Of a DNA stretch of 64,000 nucleotides, positions 36,549 through 44,047 are shown in pieces. Below the pieces are notes generated by a model. The model did no database searches and was not told where the DNA came from. It was given only the letters and a program-made list of their open reading frames with translations. A program made the position numbers and the translations under genes. The DNA is from Clostridium paridis (GTDB lineage Bacteria > Bacillota > Clostridia > Clostridiales > Clostridiaceae): positions 124,001 through 188,000 of the forward strand of contig NZ_JAESWA010000020.1 in NCBI RefSeq assembly GCF_016765615.1. Direction: 5' to 3'. Position 1 is the first letter of the stretch. Each line of letters begins with the position of its first letter.

Positions 36549-37118
36549 TCAGCTCTCGCTACTTCTATCTGATGGAATTACAGTAAATATTTTTGTAAAT
36601 ATAGCAGTCATTTCTTCGGGACTCTTCCCAAAGTCATTCTCTATCCAAACATTCAGCATATTCCATAATCCACCTGCAACGAAAACGGCATCGTAATATT
36701 GTAATTCACTGTCCGTAAAACGTCGATTTTTTATGATAGGAAGTGAGTTCATATTTCTCAGAAATTCCTCAAAAACTTTAATAAGAATAGGAAGATTGTT
36801 CTTTTTTAAGAGGAGAAGCAGATTTTTATGGGAGAACCAATAACTGAAATATTCATTAGCTATATCATTGGGTGTCAAACATTCATATGTCTGCAATATC
36901 TCAATATATTCATTTACTAATGTATCAAAATGATATTTAAGTATGTCTTCTTTTGTTTCAAAATTTGTATAAAATGTTCGTCTGGAAAGTTTCGCTCTGT
37001 CAGTAAGCTCTTTGATTGATATAGTATCATAACTCTTTTCATCCATAAGTTTTAGTAAAGCTTCAACTAAATACATTTTCGAACGAATAGATGCTGGATT
37101 CTCACTAGTATTTATCAT
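36549..37118 (-). CDS. TetR-family transcriptional regulator
   Basis: 189 residues. The N-terminal HTH lies near 14-60 (LVEALLKLMDEKSYDTISIKELTDRAKLSRRTFYTNF), followed by a helical ligand/dimer domain of the TetR_C type found in DhaS-like regulators. The start at 37118 (MINTSEN) fits the family; the frame extends 9 codons further. It is divergent from an SDR gene whose promoter start carries a 16-base dyad, so that SDR is the likely target. Confidence 0.88.
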   Translation of the reverse strand: MINTSENPASIRSKMYLVEALLKLMDEKSYDTISIKELTDRAKLSRRTFYTNFETKEDILKYHFDTLVNEYIEILQTYECLTPNDIANEYFSYWFSHKNLLLLLKKNNLPILIKVFEEFLRNMNSLPIIKNRRFTDSELQYYDAVFVAGGLWNMLNVWIENDFGKSPEEMTAIFTKIFTVIPSDRSSES

Positions 37119-37171
37119 AGTAGTACCTACTTTCACATATTTCAAATTGTGTATAACTTATGCTTATCGTA

Positions 37172-37229
37172 TTGATTTGCTATTTAAGGTATATTATAAT
37201 TCAAATCATAAAGTTGCACAAGTGTGCAA
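37172..37229 (+). promoter_or_regulatory. SDR promoter with a TetR-type operator
   Basis: TTGATT (37172-37177), 17 bases, TATAAT (37195-37200). TTGCACA-AG-TGTGCAA (37214-37229) is a 7-bp inverted repeat placed about +7 to +22, where a bound repressor would block transcription. Confidence 0.7.
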
Positions 37230-37332
37230 GTTTTAACACTAGTAAAAGAATTGGTGTTGCTATGATTTTAATTAGGAATACCACGCGATATAGGTATTTA
37301 AAATAATTATAAAATAATAAGGAGTTGTTATT

Positions 37333-38265
37333 ATGTCTGAAAGAATGAAACCTAATTGGACTGCAGCAGATATTCCATCACAAAAAGGCCGCTCGGTAGT
37401 TATAACAGGAACTGGTGGAATAGGATATGAAATAGCTTTGGAGATGACTAGAGCAGGAGCAGAAGTTATAATGGCGGGCCGAAATAGAGATAAAGGGGAA
37501 GAAGCAATAAGAAATATTAAAAAAATGATTCCTTCTGGAAATATACATTTTGAAAAACTCGACCTAGCAGATCTTTCATCTATAAAGGACTTCGGACAAA
37601 GGATAAGGGCACAACGAAAAAGTTTAGATATTCTTGTTAATAATGCTGCAGTAATGAATCCTCCTAAGCGTATAGTTACAAAGGATGGATTTGAATTGCA
37701 AATGGGGACAAATTATCTAGGACATTTTGCATTAACAGCTCATATGCTGCCTCTTTTGAAGCAAGGGAATAAGCCTCGAGTGATCACCATGAGTAGTGTT
37801 GCTCATCTTTCAGGAGTTATAAATTTTGATGATTTACAATCAGAACATAATTACAAACCAATGGTAACTTATTCTCAATCAAAGCTTGCATGTCTAATGT
37901 TTGCACTTGAGTTACAACGCCGAAGTGATGAAGAAGGATGGGGAATTAGCAGTATGGGTGCACACCCAGGAATCTCAAGGACAGAATTGATTCCTAATGG
38001 AGCAGGGAAAAATAGCCCGGCGGGAATTGTGCGTCGCTTATTTGGGCCATTCTTATTTCAACCAGCAGCTCATGGAGCGTGGCCAGCACTTTATGCAGCT
38101 ACAGCTGAAGAGGCAAAAGGTGGTACGTATTACGGTCCATCCAAGATGAATGAGATGAGAGGATATCCTAAAATAGCTAAAATTGCACCACAAGCAAAGG
38201 ATATTCAGGTTGCTTCAAAGCTTTGGGAAGAATCTGAAAAGTTGACAAATGTAAAGTTTATTTAA
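37333..38265 (+). CDS. Short-chain dehydrogenase (retinol dehydrogenase-like)
   Basis: 310 residues: cofactor motif ITGTGGIGYEIA near residue 24, NNAAVM near 103, catalytic Ser (MSSVAHLSG) near 155 and YSQSKLACLMF (Tyr-x3-Lys) near 179. The sequence resembles the retinol dehydrogenase/WW-oxidoreductase-like branch; the substrate is unknown. GGTGG in place of GGxxGIG after ITG is a small deviation. AAGGAG precedes the ATG. It is paired with a divergent TetR regulator. Confidence 0.9.
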   Translation: MSERMKPNWTAADIPSQKGRSVVITGTGGIGYEIALEMTRAGAEVIMAGRNRDKGEEAIRNIKKMIPSGNIHFEKLDLADLSSIKDFGQRIRAQRKSLDILVNNAAVMNPPKRIVTKDGFELQMGTNYLGHFALTAHMLPLLKQGNKPRVITMSSVAHLSGVINFDDLQSEHNYKPMVTYSQSKLACLMFALELQRRSDEEGWGISSMGAHPGISRTELIPNGAGKNSPAGIVRRLFGPFLFQPAAHGAWPALYAATAEEAKGGTYYGPSKMNEMRGYPKIAKIAPQAKDIQVASKLWEESEKLTNVKFI

Positions 38266-38327
38266 TAAAACCTAATGGTGAGTAAATACCTAAAGTCATT
38301 TAACTAATTAAAGTTAAATTATTAAAG

Positions 38328-38371
38328 CAAGGCATCCTACGTTAAATTTCACAGGGGGCCTTGTTATCTTA
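38328..38371 (+). terminator. Terminator after the SDR gene
   Basis: CAAGGC (38328-38333) / GCCTTG (38358-38363), followed by a T-rich stretch. Confidence 0.6.
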
Positions 38372-38462
38372 TTTCTGAGTAAGTATATCAACACGTAACT
38401 GCCCTATATTCCTTCTCATAGGAGGGGTTCTCTCTCAAATCATTTCTGACTTTAGGGACACT

Positions 38463-38984
38463 CTAAACAGTCCCTCTTATTGTATCTAATTGCTTAAAAA
38501 AATCCATTATCTCTTTGAGTGGTTTTTGTCTTCCATCAATTAACCATTTTCTCCAAATGGCGTAAACACCGGCTGACATGAAAGCTGTCCAATATCCATC
38601 ACTATCTGCGGCATAAAATTTTTGTATTTCTTCTATGAAAATTCTTTGAATAATAGGCTCAAATCCACGCTCATTAGACAGTAATAAATCATCACCAAAG
38701 GTGTTGAAAAAGTTCAACTGACTATCGAATTTTATAGAGAATTGTGAACTTTCATGAATTATGTCAAAGACAGCTGCAATCTTTGGCTTGTAATACTCAT
38801 ATAAAATTTGCTCAAGTCCGTCAAAGTTGCGGTAAAAAGCCATACGGCTTACTCCTGCTCTTTTACAAACTTGAGAAACTGTCAGCGTTGACAATTTTTC
38901 CTTTGTCAACATTTGCAGCAACGCTGTTGTGATGAAATCTTTTGTATCTTTTTTGATGGCTTGTGCGTGATTAGTAGCTGCCAT
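38463..38984 (-). CDS. TetR-family transcriptional regulator
   Basis: 173 residues. HTH near 16-60 (FITTALLQMLTKEKLSTLTVSQVCKRAGVSRMAFYRNF), then a short helical effector domain. AAGGAGGT precedes the ATG on the minus strand. It is divergent from an aldehyde-reductase-like gene whose -10 overlaps a 12-base palindrome (39043-39054), the probable operator. Codon use is less AT-biased than in the flanking core genes, which fits acquisition by transfer. Confidence 0.9.
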   Translation of the reverse strand: MAATNHAQAIKKDTKDFITTALLQMLTKEKLSTLTVSQVCKRAGVSRMAFYRNFDGLEQILYEYYKPKIAAVFDIIHESSQFSIKFDSQLNFFNTFGDDLLLSNERGFEPIIQRIFIEEIQKFYAADSDGYWTAFMSAGVYAIWRKWLIDGRQKPLKEIMDFFKQLDTIRGTV

Positions 38985-39024
38985 TACAATACCTCCTTAT
39001 CTGTCACAGATGATCATTTCTGAA

Positions 39025-39054
39025 TTGAATTCCACTTTATGATAGTATATACTA
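39025..39054 (+). promoter_or_regulatory. Aldehyde reductase promoter overlapped by a palindrome
   Basis: TTGAAT (39025-39030), 17 bases, TATACT (39048-39053). The -10 lies inside the perfect palindrome TAGTATATACTA (39043-39054), consistent with repression by the divergent TetR protein. Confidence 0.65.
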
Positions 39055-39102
39055 ATGGCACAGAGGTTACAAGTGAAACATCAGTTAAGGGAGGAATTTA
39101 TA

Positions 39103-40128
39103 ATGGGAAAAGAATTAGTATTAGTAACAGGCGGAAGTGGCTTTATAGCTGTACACATAATTTTGAAACTTTTAAGTCAAGGATATCGAGTTAGGGCAAC
39201 CCTTCGTACTTTATCACGCCAGGAGGAAGTCAAGTCAATGCTTGCACAAGGTGGCGTAACTGATTTTGAAAACCTGGAGTTCATCCACACAGATTTAACA
39301 AGTGATAACAATTGGATGGAAGCTGCAACTGGCGCCACTTATGTCATTCATGTAGCATCACCAACACCAGCCACCCGTCCGGATGATGGAGATGAAATGG
39401 TGAAGATGGCTGTTGATGGCACATTGCGTGTGATGAAGGCTGCGAAGGCAGCAGGAGTTAAACGTGTAGTCTTAACTTCTGCTTCTGGAGCAGTGCTTGC
39501 AGGGCATAAATCTCATCCAGAGATTTTTACTGAGGAAGATTGGACAAACTTGTCTGCCGATATTGATGCATATCAACGTTCAAAAACTATGGCAGAACTC
39601 GCAGCTTGGGAGTTTGCCAAGAAAGAAAATATGGAGCTTTCAGCTATCAATCCGACTGCTGTCATGGGGCCTATACTTGGCCAGGACTTTTCGCACTCCA
39701 ATCAAATTATTCGTGCGATGTTAAATGGTAAAATGCCATTTCTTTTAAAAGCTGGCTTTGATTGTGTTGATGCGCGTGACGTGGCAGACTTACATTTACT
39801 TGCGATGACACGTTCAGAGGCCGTAGGAGAAAGATTTCTTGCTACCACAGGCGAAAATCTGACATATAAAGAAGAAGCAAAAATTTTGAAAAGATGCTTA
39901 GGAAGTACAGCAAAAAAAGTCTCAACGAAAGAAATGCCTAATTTTGTTGTGAAATTTCTAGCAAATTTCAATAAAGATTTACGTATGCCAGCGACCTTCT
40001 TAGGAAAAAACACTGCCTGTAGCAATGCAAAAGCAAAAGAAATGCTTGGTTGGGAGCCAAGATCAGCAGAAGAAGCAATAATAGCAACCGCGAAAAGCAT
40101 GGTTGAGCTAGGATTGATTGATAAATAA
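39103..40128 (+). CDS. NAD(P)-dependent aldehyde/dihydroflavonol reductase-like protein
   Basis: 341 residues, extended SDR. N-terminal LVTGGSGFIAVHI near residues 7-19, HVASPTPA near 83, catalytic Ser/Thr region VLTSASGAV near 122 and YQRSKTMAE (Tyr-x3-Lys) near 158, followed by INPTAVMGP. Proteins of this type reduce aldehydes or ketones with NADPH. The start at 39103 is set by AGGGAGGA; the in-frame codon at 39055 is at the transcription start. GC content and codons (CGT, GGC) are higher than in the core genes, suggesting horizontal transfer together with the TetR gene. Confidence 0.92.
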   Translation: MGKELVLVTGGSGFIAVHIILKLLSQGYRVRATLRTLSRQEEVKSMLAQGGVTDFENLEFIHTDLTSDNNWMEAATGATYVIHVASPTPATRPDDGDEMVKMAVDGTLRVMKAAKAAGVKRVVLTSASGAVLAGHKSHPEIFTEEDWTNLSADIDAYQRSKTMAELAAWEFAKKENMELSAINPTAVMGPILGQDFSHSNQIIRAMLNGKMPFLLKAGFDCVDARDVADLHLLAMTRSEAVGERFLATTGENLTYKEEAKILKRCLGSTAKKVSTKEMPNFVVKFLANFNKDLRMPATFLGKNTACSNAKAKEMLGWEPRSAEEAIIATAKSMVELGLIDK

Positions 40129-40217
40129 GTATTCAAATTTATTATTCGAGTTTTCCAAATTGCTTGTTGTAAAAATTACAATTGAACCAGTTTTAAGTTT
40201 TCTAAAATTGATGATAG

Positions 40218-40270
40218 CAGTTTTCGAAAGTGTGTTTTAAATGCACACTTTTGAAAACTGTTTTTATTTT
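40218..40270 (+). terminator. Intrinsic terminator after the aldehyde reductase gene
   Basis: A 17-bp stem, CAGTTTTCGAAAGTGTG (40218-40234) with 40244-40260, one G-T pair, then T's. Confidence 0.9.
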
Positions 40271-40320
40271 GTCCCTTTATGAAATTAGTGAATTTTGAGA
40301 AAAAAATACCCCATAATGTA

Positions 40321-40329
40321 TGGTATAAT
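40321..40329 (+). promoter_or_regulatory. Extended -10 promoter
   Basis: TGGTATAAT at 40321-40329 (TGn plus TATAAT), 45 bases upstream of the small gene at 40374. No -35 at normal spacing. Confidence 0.5.
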
Positions 40330-40373
40330 TTTGTCAATAAGTGATAGATTCAAATTGCAAAGGAGTGATTATT

Positions 40374-40778
40374 TTGAAAAAACTATTTGATGAAACCTAT
40401 GGAAACAACAGATCTATTTGGTATCTGTTTGAAGAAGGCGATAATTCCATCCAATATATTTTTAGTGAACCAGATGAATATGGCGGAAGGATGATTATTT
40501 CAAATGATTATTCAATACTGGCTGACAGCTTAAAAGAGTTGATTGATGAGGATTTGAAAAATGTTAATGAAACCAATCCAGGCGAAACACACTGGATTTT
40601 TTACACAAGTAAAGTTGATGGTGACGCAATCGGTGACAAAGTTAGATTTTCTATATTAGTTAGGTTGAAAAACGGAAGATACTCTTGTAACATCAACATA
40701 AGTGATTATATATTTGCAACTTCATTTGACGAAGTTATAAAGATTAAAGATATAATTGAGGCATCTTTAAATCAATAA
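40374..40778 (+). CDS. Hypothetical protein
   Basis: 134 residues, not recognised. An acidic, soluble alpha/beta protein (KKLFDETYGNNRSIWYLFEEG..., GETHWIFYTSK, FSILVRLKNGRY) without membrane segments. The start is TTG 40374 with AAAGGAGTGA upstream; the earlier in-frame codon at 40341 has no ribosome binding site. It has its own promoter and terminator. Small acidic single genes like this can be immunity proteins, but nothing nearby supports that. Confidence 0.65.
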   Translation: MKKLFDETYGNNRSIWYLFEEGDNSIQYIFSEPDEYGGRMIISNDYSILADSLKELIDEDLKNVNETNPGETHWIFYTSKVDGDAIGDKVRFSILVRLKNGRYSCNINISDYIFATSFDEVIKIKDIIEASLNQ

Positions 40779-40808
40779 AAGAGTACTGTGAAAGCAGTAC
40801 TCTTTTTA
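40778..40808 (+). terminator. Intrinsic terminator
   Basis: GAGTACTG (40781-40788) / CAGTACTC (40795-40802), extended by A/T pairs and followed by T's. Confidence 0.9.
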
Positions 40809-40852
40809 TTATATTTTAGATACCTTTGGCCAAAATAAACGTAAAAAGTATA

Positions 40853-40886
40853 TTGACACCACCACTACCTAGTGATACTATATAGT
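40853..40886 (+). promoter_or_regulatory. Promoter of the PadR-ABC operon with a dyad operator
   Basis: TTGACA (40853-40858), 17 bases, TACTAT (40876-40881). The palindrome ACTATATAGT (40877-40886) overlaps the -10, and further AGTAATACT repeats lie at 40891-40921. This suggests autorepression by the PadR protein. Confidence 0.7.
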
Positions 40887-40940
40887 AGTAGTAAGTAATA
40901 CTGAATACCAGTAATACTAGATAGTGAAGAGGTGGTTTAA

Positions 40941-41264
40941 TTGGAAAACATCACAGAAATGTTAAAAGGAGTACTAGAAGGCTGTGTTCTTGAGATCATC
41001 AGTCATGAGGAAATATACGGTTACGAAATTACGAAGAGGTTGAATGCCCTGGGATTTTCGGATGTTGTAGACGGAACAGTATATACAATCTTGGTTAGAC
41101 TAGAAAAAAATAAACTTGTAGAAACTACGAAAAAGCCATCTGATATGGGACCACCACGAAAGTTTTTCACTCTCAACGATGCAGGACGTGAGGAGCTGAA
41201 GAAGTTCTGGGAAAAATGGGAGTTTGTATCATCAAAAATTAATGAGTTAAAGGAGAAGATATAA
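40941..41264 (+). CDS. PadR-family transcriptional regulator
   Basis: 107 residues: winged HTH with LEGCVLEIISHEEIYGYEI near residues 12-30, the recognition region GTVYTILVRLEKNKLVET near 44 and the wing GPPRKFFTLNDAGREEL. Start TTG 40941 with GAGGTGG upstream. The stop overlaps the next gene's ATG (TAATG). First gene of an operon with two DUF1048 genes and an ABC exporter; PadR proteins commonly repress such drug exporters until a ligand binds. Confidence 0.92.
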   Translation: MENITEMLKGVLEGCVLEIISHEEIYGYEITKRLNALGFSDVVDGTVYTILVRLEKNKLVETTKKPSDMGPPRKFFTLNDAGREELKKFWEKWEFVSSKINELKEKI

Positions 41265-41611
41265 TGAATTTTTGGGAAAAAGTTACGGGAAGTGACATGA
41301 ATAAAGAAATGAAAGCTTTTGAATCGAGAGCTAAAAAACTGCCAGCGGATTACCAAGAAGCATGGGAAAAAATTAAAGCAAATATTTGGCCACATTCGGA
41401 TTTAACCGGTCGTAACCTTATGCCAATTCTTGATGGTGTACTGGGTATGCTAGAAGAAACAGCAGCGGACGGGCAGGGTATCCAAGAAGTTTTGGGTGAC
41501 GATATCAAAGGTTTCTGTTCAGCACTAGTAGGTGAAGAAGGTGCAAAGTCTTATCGTGACAAATGGCGTGAACAACTAAATAGTAATATTGCTAAAAAAT
41601 TAGGTAAATAG
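41264..41611 (+). CDS. DUF1048 protein (first copy)
   Basis: 115 residues. DUF1048 pattern: SRAKKLPADYQEAWEKIKANIW near 22, GVLGMLEETAADGQGIQEVLGDDIKGFCSAL near 52. Helical, cytosolic, function unknown. It is coupled to PadR by a one-base overlap, and a second, divergent DUF1048 copy follows after 9 bases. The family nearly always sits beside PadR regulators, often with ABC exporters. Confidence 0.9.
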   Translation: MNFWEKVTGSDMNKEMKAFESRAKKLPADYQEAWEKIKANIWPHSDLTGRNLMPILDGVLGMLEETAADGQGIQEVLGDDIKGFCSALVGEEGAKSYRDKWREQLNSNIAKKLGK

Positions 41612-41620
41612 GAGGATAAA

Positions 41621-41971
41621 ATGAGAATACAAGATATAATTGAAGGCAAAAAAGAATGGCGAGCACATGTAGCGCGTGTCAAAGCACTACCAAAAGATTA
41701 TCAGATTGTTTATAAAGAAATTCAAAAATACCTTTTTAAGGTTGGCCCTGTTGAGTTAACGGAAGGTACAGGATTACTATCAGGAATTGTCGATATTTTT
41801 GAAGAGGGGGCAGCCGTAGGAAAAGGCGTACTCGAAGTAACTGGCAGTGACGTAGCAGCTTTCTGCGATGATTTAATCAAAGATTCAAAAACTTATGCTG
41901 ACATCTATCAAGAATCTGTAGATCAAAAAGTTAGCAATGCTATGAAAAAGGCTATGGATAAAACAAAGTAA
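41621..41971 (+). CDS. DUF1048 protein (second copy)
   Basis: 116 residues, paralogue of the preceding gene (VKALPKDYQIVYKEIQKYLFK; GIVDIFEEGAAVGKGVLEVTGSDVAAFCDDL). The similarity is weak enough that the duplication is old, and the two may form a heteromer. GGAGG lies 6-10 bases upstream. Function unknown; it belongs to the PadR operon. Confidence 0.9.
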   Translation: MRIQDIIEGKKEWRAHVARVKALPKDYQIVYKEIQKYLFKVGPVELTEGTGLLSGIVDIFEEGAAVGKGVLEVTGSDVAAFCDDLIKDSKTYADIYQESVDQKVSNAMKKAMDKTK

Positions 41972-42007
41972 ATAGCAGTCAGCAAAAGCATCAAGTAGGG
42001 GGATGGT

Positions 42008-42199
42008 ATGATGAGTAAATATGAATGGATATTATGCCCAGTCTGTGGCAATAAAACGCGGGTCAAAATAGGTGTTGATACGGTACTTGAAAACTTCCCA
42101 CTATTTTGTCCCAAGTGTAAACAGGAAACAATAATTAATGTAAAACAACTAAATATATCCGTTATCAAAGAGCCAGATGCTAAGACACAGAGCCGATAA
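42008..42199 (+). CDS. Cysteine-rich KTR-domain protein
   Basis: 63 residues. Two zinc-knuckle pairs, CPVCGNKTRVKI at about 10-21 and CPKCKQETIINV at about 35-46, with a conserved tail IKEPDAKTQSR. This Cys_rich_KTR family is typical of conjugative transposons and other mobile elements of Firmicutes. Its near-canonical sequence in the middle of the PadR-ABC operon suggests that this stretch came in on such an element. AGGGGGATGG lies upstream. The stop codon is inside the following terminator stem. Confidence 0.88.
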   Translation: MMSKYEWILCPVCGNKTRVKIGVDTVLENFPLFCPKCKQETIINVKQLNISVIKEPDAKTQSR

Positions 42200-42233
42200 C
42201 CGTGAATGTAATCACAGTTATCGGCTCTTTTTT
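42189..42233 (+). terminator. Intrinsic terminator overlapping the KTR gene end
   Basis: A 12-bp stem, AGAGCCGATAAC (42189-42200) / GTTATCGGCTCT (42217-42228), with an inner GTGA/TCAC and a T-run. It would separate the ABC genes from the upstream operon unless read through. Confidence 0.9.
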
Positions 42234-42274
42234 GTAATAATAGCGCAATCTACAATATGAAGGAGGAAAAGATA

Positions 42275-43036
42275 ATGAAAAAAAATATAATACAAATTAA
42301 AGGAGTAAAGAAAGCTTACAAAAATGTAGAAGTTCTCAAAGGAGTAGATTTTGAAGTAGAGCAGGGAGGTATCTTTGCATTACTTGGTTCCAATGGAGCT
42401 GGAAAAACAACCATGATTAGAATCATGGCTACTTTACTTAAAGCAGATGAAGGAAGTATTGTTATCAACGGTTTTGATGTTGAAAAAAATCCAGGAGACA
42501 TTAGAGCTTCTATAAGTCTTACTGGACAGTTTGCGGCTATTGATGAAATTTTGACTGGACGTGAAAATCTTCAAATGATAGCAAAGCTAAGACATCTTAA
42601 AAATCCAAATCAAGTAGCAGATGAGTTAATTAATCGCTTTGGAATGTCAGAGGCAGCAGACCGCAGAGTTGGTACTTATTCTGGAGGAATGAAAAGAAGA
42701 ATTGATATCGCAATGAGTCTTGCGGGAAATCCTAAAATTATTTTCCTAGATGAGCCAACAACAGGTCTTGATCCAGAGGGTCGTTTAGAAGTTTGGAAAA
42801 TTGTAAAAGAGTTATCAACTGCAGGAACTACAGTATTCTTAACTACTCAATATTTAGATGAGGCAGAACAACTTGCAGATAAAATTGCTATTCTTCATGG
42901 AGGGAAAATCATTGCTTTAGATACACTGGAAGGATTGAAAAAATTATTTCCACCTGCAAAAGTTGAATATGTTGAAAAACAACCTACATTAGAAGAAATA
43001 TTTCTAGCGATAATTGGTAAAGAGGGGGAGAAATAA
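42275..43036 (+). CDS. ABC transporter ATP-binding protein (DrrA-like)
   Basis: 253 residues. Walker A LGSNGAGKTTMIR near residue 36, ABC signature YSGGMKRRIDIAMS near 134, Walker B IIFLDEPTTGLDP near 154 and the H-loop equivalent FLTTQYLDEAEQLAD (Gln replaces His before Tyr, as is usual in the DrrA type). It works with the following permease to export drugs or lipids. The start at 42275 is chosen from AAGGAGG; ATG 42257 is possible. The stop is immediately followed by the permease ATG. Confidence 0.94.
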   Translation: MKKNIIQIKGVKKAYKNVEVLKGVDFEVEQGGIFALLGSNGAGKTTMIRIMATLLKADEGSIVINGFDVEKNPGDIRASISLTGQFAAIDEILTGRENLQMIAKLRHLKNPNQVADELINRFGMSEAADRRVGTYSGGMKRRIDIAMSLAGNPKIIFLDEPTTGLDPEGRLEVWKIVKELSTAGTTVFLTTQYLDEAEQLADKIAILHGGKIIALDTLEGLKKLFPPAKVEYVEKQPTLEEIFLAIIGKEGEK

Positions 43037-43801
43037 ATGGAATCTACAAATAAATATTTTTTCAAAGATATGAGTGTCATGTTTGGACGTTCTATGCGTC
43101 ATATTTTTAGAAGTATGGATACAATTATTACAGTTTGTATCACACCAATTGCGATGATGTTATTATTCGTTTATGTATTTGGTGGTGCAATCCAAACAGG
43201 TACAGGAAAATATGTTAATTATCTATTACCAGGCATAATGTTAATGGCTATTGGTAGTGGGATTGCATATGTATCTTACCGTTTGTTTATAGATAAAGAA
43301 CGTGGTATCTTTGAGCGTTTTCACTCTATGCCTATTGCTCGTTCTACAGTGTTATGGGGACATGTATTAACCTCATTAATCTCAAATGGTATTTCTGTAG
43401 TAGTGATTATAATTGTTGCATTATTAATGGGCTTCCGATCTTCAGCAGGAATATTAGAATGGTTAGCGGTATTTGGAATCCTCGGAATCTTTACACTTGC
43501 TTTAACTTGGGTTGCAGTAATTGCGGGACTTGCTGCAAAGACAACTGATGGTGCAGGTGCATTCGCTTACCCAATAATATTTCTACCATTTATCAGTTCG
43601 GCCTTTGTACCAACAGCTACGATGCCATCAGCAGTACGTGTCTTTGCAGAAAATCAGCCTGTAACGCCTATCGTAGAAGCTATTCGTAATCTCTTAGGAA
43701 ATCAACCAGTAGGAAATAATATTTGGGTTGCTCTTGCTTGGTGTATAGCAATAATAATTGTTGCGTATATCTTTGCAATTAGGAGCTATAAAAAGTTATA
43801 A
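43037..43801 (+). CDS. ABC-2 type permease (DrrB-like)
   Basis: 254 residues with about six membrane segments (near 28-50, 60-80, 105-128, 140-163, 168-190 and 228-248). ABC-2 motifs: NYLLPGIMLMAIGSG near 63, DKERGIFERFHSMPIARS near 88 and LPFISSAFVPTATMP near 185. It forms the membrane half of the exporter with the preceding ATPase. AGAGGGGGAG lies in the end of the ATPase gene. The substrate is unknown; similar PadR-controlled pairs give drug tolerance. Confidence 0.94.
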   Translation: MESTNKYFFKDMSVMFGRSMRHIFRSMDTIITVCITPIAMMLLFVYVFGGAIQTGTGKYVNYLLPGIMLMAIGSGIAYVSYRLFIDKERGIFERFHSMPIARSTVLWGHVLTSLISNGISVVVIIIVALLMGFRSSAGILEWLAVFGILGIFTLALTWVAVIAGLAAKTTDGAGAFAYPIIFLPFISSAFVPTATMPSAVRVFAENQPVTPIVEAIRNLLGNQPVGNNIWVALAWCIAIIIVAYIFAIRSYKKL

Positions 43802-43931
43802 TCTGTCGTTTATCAATATATTATTGATAGAGAAAAATTAGAGGGAGAGAAGAATCTTCCTCTTTTTTATGTTTCATTATATAAATAGTTTAAGGGATTT
43901 GCCATTTAGTGATAAATCCACAAAAATACAT

Positions 43932-43988
43932 TTGACAATTAGTCTAATTAGACTATAATATTTAAGTGGCATTAGTCTAATTAGACTA
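43932..43988 (+). promoter_or_regulatory. Promoter with two identical palindromic operators
   Basis: TTGACA (43932-43937), 16 bases, TATAAT (43954-43959). The perfect palindrome TAGTCTAATTAGACTA occupies the spacer (43940-43955) and occurs again at 43973-43988, around the start of transcription, 33 bases centre to centre. It drives the M55 peptidase, esterase and PadR genes, and the downstream PadR protein is the obvious candidate binder. Confidence 0.8.
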
Positions 43989-44047
43989 AAAGTGAATTAA
44001 GTGAGTTTTAATATTTTTTAGATATTAATAATGAAGGGCGTGATAAT

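Noticed and set aside
38451-38475. AGGGAC/GTCCCT hairpin at the end of the TetR gene as a separate element
   Set aside because: It overlaps the stop codon of the minus-strand gene and is short; at most a weak terminator.
39702-40136. 144-codon minus-strand frame over the aldehyde reductase end
   Set aside because: Antisense to a well-supported SDR gene and ends across its stop codon; no support.
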